A stretch of DNA of 35,776 nt from Xenorhabdus sp. BG5 (GTDB lineage: Bacteria; Pseudomonadota; Gammaproteobacteria; Enterobacterales; Enterobacteriaceae): the NCBI RefSeq assembly GCF_015163665.1, contig NZ_JADEUG010000035.1, positions 1-35,776 on the forward strand, given 5' to 3'. The position numbers and the translations under genes are program-made. Shown here one piece after another: positions 30,095 to 35,776 of the stretch. The notes beneath the pieces were generated by a model. That model saw only the letters and a program-made list of their open reading frames with translations. It searched no databases and was not told the origin of the DNA. Numbering within the stretch: position 1 is the first letter of the stretch; each line of letters opens with the position of its first letter.

Positions 30095-30910
30095 TTAGCT
30101 GATTAAGTGAGATTTTGTCTCTTGGGTTTCTGGGGCATAAAAAATGCTGCGATAAGTTGTATAATAGGTTGCCATATACATAGGGAAAGTAACAAGCAAA
30201 CCTAAACCAAGTGGAATTGCGGAAATAAACATCAGAATACCCATCAGCAAGAAGAACAGGAAACCACCGAATAGGTTTTTTCTTACTGCACTTAAGCTCA
30301 TTGATATTGCTTCACCAAATTTTAAATCATTAATGATAATCAGAGCAGAAGCAAACCAGCTAAATGCAAGGGAAACGATGTTAAAGAACAATATAACCAA
30401 CATTGCCAGCATTAAACTAGAAAAACTGCCCATTAATAGCATCAGGTCTGCATCTTGTCCTGCCAAAAATATTTGAAGTAGGCTTGTCCCTCCAAGTATA
30501 ACAGCAGCTATGACACCAAGTACATTTATGCCGAAGGCAAGCGCACCAACAGCAACCAATGAGCCGAACTTATTTTTAAACCCATAGAAAAGTAATTCTA
30601 TGTCAAAATCACCCGCTGTTCGCTGTTTTTCACTGGCAGCAATAAATCCAGCAATAAATACTGAACTAAACAGAGCAGCGATAATACTGATGATAGGCAT
30701 GAATTGTAAAGCTATCATTATGGCAAAATAGATTAAGGTTAGCAGTATCCATTTCATTGGCTTTGCCTTAAACATTTCCCATGCATTACCAACCCACTCT
30801 GTTGCCATCCCAGCTCCTACAGCACGACCACCTGGAATAAATGTATCTTTTTCCTTGCTCAGAGAGACGCTATTCTCTCCTGAGTTGAGATTCATATCTT
30901 GAGTATCCAT
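30095..30910 (-). CDS. BPSS1780-like multi-pass membrane protein, paralogue B
   Basis: A 271-residue protein of unknown function, clearly paralogous to the gene downstream. The N-terminal FIPGGRAVGAGMATEWVGNA (split from the following AWEMF) is the more canonical form of the family motif. Hydrophobic segments lie near 53-95, 115-145, 160-200 and 215-255. AISMSLSAVRKNLFGGFLFF and the TTYRSIFYAPETQ ending align with the neighbour. GGAAAA precedes the ATG. These genes occupy the serS-pflA interval, where E. coli has other genes. Divergence between the copies is substantial, so the duplication is not recent. Confidence 0.72.
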   Translation of the reverse strand: MDTQDMNLNSGENSVSLSKEKDTFIPGGRAVGAGMATEWVGNAWEMFKAKPMKWILLTLIYFAIMIALQFMPIISIIAALFSSVFIAGFIAASEKQRTAGDFDIELLFYGFKNKFGSLVAVGALAFGINVLGVIAAVILGGTSLLQIFLAGQDADLMLLMGSFSSLMLAMLVILFFNIVSLAFSWFASALIIINDLKFGEAISMSLSAVRKNLFGGFLFFLLMGILMFISAIPLGLGLLVTFPMYMATYYTTYRSIFYAPETQETKSHLIS

Positions 30911-31014
30911 ATTTTTCCGATTTACTTTATTGAATAGAATTACTGAATTTATTTTTCTATATTATTGACACAAATCGTTATAGAAAACAGACGGATTATC
31001 ATATAAAAATTATT

Positions 31015-31032
31015 AATCAACAAGTGTTGATT
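31015..31032. promoter_or_regulatory. 18-bp palindrome upstream of membrane-protein paralogue B
   Basis: AATCAACA-AG-TGTTGATT has perfect 8-base arms about 105 bases upstream of the paralogue B start. It may be an operator. It has no adequate T-run for a terminator. Confidence 0.3.
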
Positions 31033-31219
31033 TTAATCCTTATTGGTGGAGAAAGAGATGTTTCTATCGGTAATAATAAATATGTGCGGTTTATTTTGTT
31101 AATTATACTAATGTGATTTTGGCTTAATTTTCTAATTTATCTTTACATAAAGTAAATGATTTTATTTTTGGCATCAGATATTGTGTGTTTTTAGAATAAA
31201 ATATTTCACACATTATGAG

Positions 31220-31324
31220 TATACCAATCTAACTTCAAGATGCGTGTGATTTCTCCCCGCGAAGCGGGGAGAAATCAGGTTTCATAGCGTGTTGTAAATT
31301 GCAATTTGAAGTTTAATGCGTATA
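31220..31324. repeat. MITE-like palindromic repeat element
   Basis: A segment of about 105 bases has imperfect terminal inverted repeats, TATACCAATCTAACTTCAAG on the left against TATACGCATTAAACTTCAAA (reverse complement of the right end). Its centre is a perfect 13-bp stem GATTTCTCCCCGC/GCGGGGAGAAATC with a GAA loop (31248-31276). The whole can fold into one long hairpin. It encodes no protein and its GC-rich core differs from the AT-rich surroundings. This resembles dispersed non-autonomous repeats seen in Photorhabdus and Xenorhabdus. Confidence 0.7.
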
Positions 31325-31345
31325 ACTTGTTCTGATTTAAAGTTA

Positions 31346-31386
31346 TTTTGATCATATCAGGTATATCCAGCCTGATATGATCAAAA
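31346..31386. terminator. Long perfect hairpin downstream of pflA
   Basis: A 16-bp perfect stem TTTTGATCATATCAGG/CCTGATATGATCAAAA with a 9-base loop lies about 50 bases after the pflA stop. T-rich ends of the stem could serve termination on the minus strand. Confidence 0.65.
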
Positions 31387-31433
31387 TTTGCAATAATTAA
31401 TAGAAGGAACAAGCAATGTAAGAGGAAATGAAT

Positions 31434-32174
31434 CTAATAGATCACCTGGTGCCCATAACTTCTTAAAATATCTTTTATCCTCTCCATTGTTTCTTTTGGA
31501 GGAGGTTTAACACTTTCCAGTTTATAGTCTTCACCCATGGCAATCCATTTATGTTTACCGAGTTCGTGATAAGGTAATAACTCTATTTTTTCAATATTTT
31601 TCATATCCTTGGTGAATTCACCAAGTAAATGAACGGATTGATCGTCATCAGACCAACCAGGAACAACAACATAACGAATCCAGGTTTTTTGATTGCGTTT
31701 TGCCAGATAACGTGCAAATTCGAGAGTCCGATGATTGGACACGCCAATTAATTTTTGGTGAATATCATCATTGAGCTGTTTTAAATCCAGCATCACCAAA
31801 TCGGTAGCATCCAATAACTCATCGATCACCGGATCATAACGGCGAACAAAGCCATTAGTATCCAGGCAGGTATGAATGTCCTCTGCATGACAAGCCCTGA
31901 ACCAGTCACGAACAAATTCTGCTTGAAGAATGGCTTCACCACCGGAAGCAGTGACTCCACCCCCTGAAGCATTCATAAAATGGCGATAGGTCGTTGCTTC
32001 TTTTATTAATTCTTCAACGGTTACGGTTTTTCCGCCATGGGTATCCCAAGTATCGCGGTTATGGCAATAGAGGCAGCGCATAAGGCAACCCTGGAAAAAC
32101 GCGATAAAGCGGATACCGGGACCATCTACGGTTCCGCAAGATTCAAAAGAATGGATACGGCCAAGTACGGACAT
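31434..32174 (-). CDS. pflA: Pyruvate formate-lyase 1 activating enzyme
   Basis: A radical-SAM enzyme that installs the glycyl radical on PflB under anaerobic conditions. The [4Fe-4S] motif C30-x3-C34-x2-C37 is in [25 protein letters not shown] forms part of the SAM site. The protein of 246 residues aligns with E. coli PflA through the C-terminal [13 protein letters not shown] end. GGAGAAATCC precedes the ATG. It lies downstream of pflB with a strong hairpin between, so it may have partly independent expression. Confidence 0.95.
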   Translation of the reverse strand: MSVLGRIHSFESCGTVDGPGIRFIAFFQGCLMRCLYCHNRDTWDTHGGKTVTVEELIKEATTYRHFMNASGGGVTASGGEAILQAEFVRDWFRACHAEDIHTCLDTNGFVRRYDPVIDELLDATDLVMLDLKQLNDDIHQKLIGVSNHRTLEFARYLAKRNQKTWIRYVVVPGWSDDDQSVHLLGEFTKDMKNIEKIELLPYHELGKHKWIAMGEDYKLESVKPPPKETMERIKDILRSYGHQVIY

Positions 32175-32201
32175 GAAAGGATTTCTCCAAAACTAGCAAG
32201 C

Positions 32202-32236
32202 TAATAAAGGCTCCAGGATTAAAGGAGCCTTTATTA
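32202..32236. terminator. Intercistronic hairpin between pflB and pflA
   Basis: A 13-bp perfect stem TAATAAAGGCTCC/GGAGCCTTTATTA with a 9-base loop. On the minus strand the stem ends in TTTATTA. It should end most pflB transcripts and let a fraction continue into pflA. Confidence 0.75.
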
Positions 32237-32253
32237 TTTGTCATTTTTAATAA

Positions 32254-34536
32254 TTACATGGTTTGAGTAAATGTACGGGTGATAACGTCCCGTTGCTGTT
32301 CTTTAGTCAAAGAATTAAATCGCACCGCGTAACCCGATACGCGAATCGTCAATTGCGGATATTTCTCAGGATTTTCCATGGCATCCAACAGCATTTCGCG
32401 GTTCATCACGTTAATGTTCAGATGCTGACCACCTTCGATATTTGCTTCATGATGGAAATAACCATCCATCAGGCCCGCCAGATTTGCTTTACGGACTTCA
32501 TCATCTTTACCCAGCGCATTCGGTACGATAGAGAAAGTGTATGAAATACCATCTTTGGCATAGGCAAATGGTAGTTTCGCCACCGAAGTCAATGAAGCAA
32601 CCGCACCTTTTTGATCACGGCCGTGCATTGGGTTAGCACCCGGTCCGAATGGTGCGCCAGCACGACGTCCATCAGGAGTATTACCCGTTTTCTTGCCATA
32701 AACCACGTTTGAGGTAATGGTCAGTACAGACTGGGTTGGAACAGCATTGCGATATGTTTGCAGCTTCTGAATTTTCTTCATGAAGCGTTCAACCAGATCA
32801 CACGCGATATCATCGACACGCGGATCGTTGTTACCGAATTGTGGGTATTCACCTTCAATGTTGAAATCAATTGCCAGGCCATCTTCATCGCGGATTGGGG
32901 AAACCTTCGCATATTTAATGGCAGATAATGAATCAGCAGCAACGGATAGACCTGCGATACCACATGCCATGGTACGGTATACATCACGATCGTGCAGTGC
33001 CATTAATGAAGCTTCATAGCTATATTTGTCATGCATATAGTGGATGATATTCAGGGCGGTAACATACTGTTTTGCCAGCCAATCCATGAAGTGATCCATA
33101 CGTGCCATAACCTTGTCATAATCCAGCACCGCGTCTTTCATTGGCTCTTCTTTCGGCCCAACCTGCATTTTCATTTTTTCATCCACACCACCGTTGATGG
33201 CATATAGCATAGTTTTTGCAAGGTTTGCGCGGGCACCGAAGAACTGCATTTGTTTACCAACCACCATTGGGCTGACACAACACGCGATAGCGTAATCATC
33301 GCTGTCGAAGTCAGGACGCATCAGGTCGTCATTTTCATATTGCAGGGATGAAGTATCGATCGAAACTTTTGCTGCGAACTTTTTAAAGTTAATAGGCAGT
33401 TTTTTAGACCACAGGATGGTCATGTTAGGCTCTGGGGATGGTCCCATGGTATATAGCGTATGCAGGAAACGGAAACTGTTTTTTGTGACCAGAGTACGTC
33501 CATCTAAACCCATACCCGCCAGCGATTCGGTTGCCCAAATGGGGTCACCAGAGAACAGTTCATCATATTCTGGGGTACGCAGGAAACGCACCATACGCAG
33601 TTTCATGACCAAATGGTCGATCAACTCTTGGGCTTGTTGTTCAGTTAACTTACCTGCTTGGATATCACGTTCGATGTAGATATCCAGGAAGGTAGAAACA
33701 CGGCCAAAGGACATTGCAGCACCGTTTTGGGATTTCACGGCTGCCAGATAGGCAAAATAAGTCCATTGCACGGCTTGTTGGGCATTGGTAGCGGGATTGG
33801 CAATATCATAGCCATATTTAGCTGCCATCTCTTTGATTTGACCAAGAGCACGATGCTGTTCAACGAGTTCTTCGCGCAGGCGAATGGTTGCTTCCAAATC
33901 TTCGCCATTTTCCAATTTTTCCTGTAGGGAAGTGAATTGGGCGAATTTCTCATCACGTAGGAAATCGATACCATACAACGCAACGCGACGATAATCGCCG
34001 ATGATGCGCCCCCGGCCATAAGCATCAGGCAAGCCAGTCAATACACCAGATTTACGGCATTTCAGGATATCGGGGGTGTAAACATCAAATACCCCCTGAT
34101 TATGAGTCTTACGATACTCAGTGAAAATTTGTTTCAGTTTTGGGTCCAGTTCGCGGTTATAGGCTTTACAAGAACCTTCAACCATTTTAACGCCACCAAA
34201 TGGAATAATGGCACGTTTCAGTGGCGCTTCGGTTTGCAAACCAACGATTTGCTCCAGATCTTTTTCAATATAACCTGCATCATGAGAGGTAATTGTAGAC
34301 GCAATGTCAGTATCAAAATCTAGCGGTGCATGGGTGCGGTTTTCGATTTTGATGCCTTCCATGACTTTTTCCCACAAAGCGTCTGTTGCTTTTGTGGCAC
34401 CCGCAAGGAATGATTCATCGCCTTCATATGGGGTATAGTTTTTTTGGATAAAATCACGGATGTTGACTTCATTCTGCCAGCTACCCTCGTTAAAGCCTTG
34501 CCATGCTACTGAGAATTTTTCGTTTAACTCGGACAT
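32254..34536 (-). CDS. pflB: Formate acetyltransferase 1 (pyruvate formate-lyase)
   Basis: A glycyl-radical enzyme that converts pyruvate and CoA to acetyl-CoA and formate during anaerobic growth. The catalytic pair C419-C420 is in [12 protein letters not shown]. The radical glycine (~735) is in [14 protein letters not shown]. The protein has 760 residues, exactly the E. coli length. AAGGTAG precedes the ATG. It forms the focA-pflB operon with the formate channel gene and is activated by PflA from the next gene. Confidence 0.97.
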   Translation of the reverse strand: MSELNEKFSVAWQGFNEGSWQNEVNIRDFIQKNYTPYEGDESFLAGATKATDALWEKVMEGIKIENRTHAPLDFDTDIASTITSHDAGYIEKDLEQIVGLQTEAPLKRAIIPFGGVKMVEGSCKAYNRELDPKLKQIFTEYRKTHNQGVFDVYTPDILKCRKSGVLTGLPDAYGRGRIIGDYRRVALYGIDFLRDEKFAQFTSLQEKLENGEDLEATIRLREELVEQHRALGQIKEMAAKYGYDIANPATNAQQAVQWTYFAYLAAVKSQNGAAMSFGRVSTFLDIYIERDIQAGKLTEQQAQELIDHLVMKLRMVRFLRTPEYDELFSGDPIWATESLAGMGLDGRTLVTKNSFRFLHTLYTMGPSPEPNMTILWSKKLPINFKKFAAKVSIDTSSLQYENDDLMRPDFDSDDYAIACCVSPMVVGKQMQFFGARANLAKTMLYAINGGVDEKMKMQVGPKEEPMKDAVLDYDKVMARMDHFMDWLAKQYVTALNIIHYMHDKYSYEASLMALHDRDVYRTMACGIAGLSVAADSLSAIKYAKVSPIRDEDGLAIDFNIEGEYPQFGNNDPRVDDIACDLVERFMKKIQKLQTYRNAVPTQSVLTITSNVVYGKKTGNTPDGRRAGAPFGPGANPMHGRDQKGAVASLTSVAKLPFAYAKDGISYTFSIVPNALGKDDEVRKANLAGLMDGYFHHEANIEGGQHLNINVMNREMLLDAMENPEKYPQLTIRVSGYAVRFNSLTKEQQRDVITRTFTQTM

Positions 34537-34590
34537 GATACTTCTACCTTTTAACAGTGGAACTTTTAAGAAACCTGACCTGGAGGCGAA

Positions 34591-35448
34591 TTAATGTTTT
34601 TTGCCGCCACGTAAATAAATCAACCAATAGGTCAACCCAACCAATACCGCACCACCAATAATGTTACCTATCGTGACAGGGATCAGATTATCGGTAATAA
34701 AGCTTGAAACATTAAGTTGTGGAAATCGTTCAGGGGTTGTCCCTGTTTTTAGCCAAAATTCATCCGGTGCGAAGTTTTTGATGATGATCCCGAACGGAAT
34801 TAAAAACATGTTAGCGATACTGTGTTCAAAACCGCTGGCGACAAACATGCCAATTGGCAGGATCAACGCGAATAACTTATCTATCAGACTGCGTCCGGCA
34901 TAGCTCATCCAGACAGCAAGACATACCATCAGATTGGCTAAAATGCCCAGGCATACTGCCTCAATAAAGGAATGGTGCATTTTATGATCCGCTGTCTGCA
35001 ATACATTTAGTCCCCAAGTACCATTGGCGACAGTATATTGGCCGGAATACCACACTAAAGCGACGAAAAACAGAGCGCCAACCAGATTACCGATGTAAAC
35101 GTTAATCCAATTTTTGAACATTTGAGACCAGGTAATACGCCCTGTTGCTTTTGAAATGATCGTCAACACGGTGGAAGTGAAAAGATCGACACCACAGATA
35201 ACGACCAACATCAAACCAAGGGAAAAACAGATCCCGCCCGTTAATTTAGCTAACCCATAAGGAATGGAAGAAGATCCTGTTGTTGCCGTAATATAAAAAA
35301 CAAAAGCAATGGAAATAAATACACCTGCCATGATTGCCGATAAATAAGTCACTGCGGGATGTTTATTGACTTTATATACACCAATGTCATCAGCGATTTG
35401 TGCCATTACAGCAGGTGAAAATAAATTGAAAGGGCTGTCAGTTTTCAT
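34591..35448 (-). CDS. focA: Formate channel FocA
   Basis: A pentameric inner-membrane channel for formate (FNT family) that exports or re-imports the formate made by PflB. Six membrane helices are visible. The gating residues T91 (DLFTSTVLTI) and H209 (SGFEHSIANMF) are in the same positions as in E. coli FocA. Its 285 residues match the family length. It is the first gene of the operon, 54 bases before pflB. Confidence 0.95.
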   Translation of the reverse strand: MKTDSPFNLFSPAVMAQIADDIGVYKVNKHPAVTYLSAIMAGVFISIAFVFYITATTGSSSIPYGLAKLTGGICFSLGLMLVVICGVDLFTSTVLTIISKATGRITWSQMFKNWINVYIGNLVGALFFVALVWYSGQYTVANGTWGLNVLQTADHKMHHSFIEAVCLGILANLMVCLAVWMSYAGRSLIDKLFALILPIGMFVASGFEHSIANMFLIPFGIIIKNFAPDEFWLKTGTTPERFPQLNVSSFITDNLIPVTIGNIIGGAVLVGLTYWLIYLRGGKKH

Positions 35449-35518
35449 CCTAACACTCTCTTTATCCTTAATTAATCATAGCACGCATTGATAGTAACAA
35501 ACGGGGATTGACCTGAAT

Positions 35519-35532
35519 TTGATATGGATCAT
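35519..35532. promoter_or_regulatory. FNR-like site upstream of focA-pflB
   Basis: TTGATATGGATCAT matches TTGAT-N4-ATCAA at all but the last base. It lies about 75 bases before the focA start. The pfl operon of E. coli is activated anaerobically by FNR and ArcA, so function is likely. Confidence 0.7.
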
Positions 35533-35702
35533 ATTAGACCGAAAGTCTAATGAGAAATGGCAGTTTAAATGGAGTGGTATAAGATTAATGATATGATTTA
35601 TAAAGAAAAATATTTTTTAAAATTTATAAAAATATTTTATATAAGCTGTTTTGGCCTTTTAGATCTTAAATAACTTTTCAAAATGGTAGGAGTGTCGAAG
35701 AA

Positions 35703-35776
35703 ACTCAGTCCAATTTTTGCGAATTTTGATTTTCCACAAACAAAAAAGCAAAAGAGAGGACTGAGTCATGCTTATC
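35703..35776 (+). other. Inverted repeat and first codons of an ORF, possible insertion-sequence edge
   Basis: ACTCAGTCC (35703-35711) and GGACTGAGT (35758-35766) are perfect 9-base inverted arms. Immediately after, ATG CTT ATC (35768-35776) starts a plus-strand ORF cut by the window end. The GAGGA ribosome site overlaps the right arm. MLI does not match the start of ycaO, which would also lie on the other strand. A transposase is possible, but three codons cannot establish it. Confidence 0.4.

Larger units (their letters stand above)
30911..31433. other. Intergenic region between membrane-protein gene and pflA
   Basis: A 523-base AT-rich gap. It holds an 18-bp palindrome (31015-31032), a possible 14-codon ORF with a good ribosome site (31058-31102, MFLSVIINMCGLFC), a MITE-like palindromic repeat (31220-31324), and a long hairpin after pflA (31346-31386). 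No longer gene was recognised. Confidence 0.6.
35449..35776. other. focA upstream region and window edge
   Basis: It holds an FNR-like site (35519-35532), an adjacent short dyad (35533-35551), an AT-rich block with an AAAATATTTTT/AAAAATATTTT inverted repeat (about 35608-35640), and the boundary of another genetic element at the right edge. The E. coli neighbour ycaO is not visible within this window. Confidence 0.6.

Overview
The window is about 35.8 kb of chromosomal core genome from a gammaproteobacterium of the order Enterobacterales. Protein sequences, gene order and the low-to-moderate GC point to the Morganellaceae, most likely Photorhabdus or Xenorhabdus. The genus is inferred: it rests on gene-by-gene resemblance to E. 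coli homologues recalled from knowledge, on an ERIC element of the type common in those genera, and on short palindromic repeats. No search was run. The layout follows the E. coli region from ybjG to focA, with several genes lost.

Left part (1-8.8 kb): ybjG (undecaprenyl-pyrophosphate phosphatase), the sigmaE-dependent small RNA gene rybB, grxA, a hidden 51-codon ORF overlapping ybjC, ybjN, rlmC, the arginine ABC transporter operon artPIQM, and lysO. Relative to E. coli, the nfsA and rimK genes between ybjC and ybjN and the separate artJ gene are absent. Between lysO and macA lies a decayed 5' fragment of ybjD (an OLD-family-like ATPase) at its expected position and strand.

Middle (8.8-29.1 kb): macAB efflux pump, cspD, the clpS-clpA adaptor/unfoldase pair, infA, aat, cydDC, trxB, lrp, ftsK (with a LexA box upstream), lolA, rarA and serS. 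clpS, clpA and aat are all N-degron pathway genes: Aat adds Leu/Phe to N-termini that ClpS delivers to ClpAP. The trxB-lrp gap is expanded by a 15-16-bp periodic repeat that is interrupted by an ERIC element.

Right part (29.1-35.8 kb): two tandem paralogous multi-pass membrane proteins of unknown role, a MITE-like palindromic repeat, and the anaerobic formate module focA-pflB-pflA with an FNR-like site upstream. The last ~80 bases hold an inverted repeat and the first three codons of an ORF that does not look like ycaO, the expected neighbour; it may be the edge of an insertion sequence.

No clear new multi-gene system (defence, phage, secondary metabolism, CRISPR) is present. The most notable observations are the ybjD remnant, the repeat plus ERIC structure before lrp, the hidden small ORF coupled to ybjC, the tandem membrane-protein paralogues, and a divergent IF-1.
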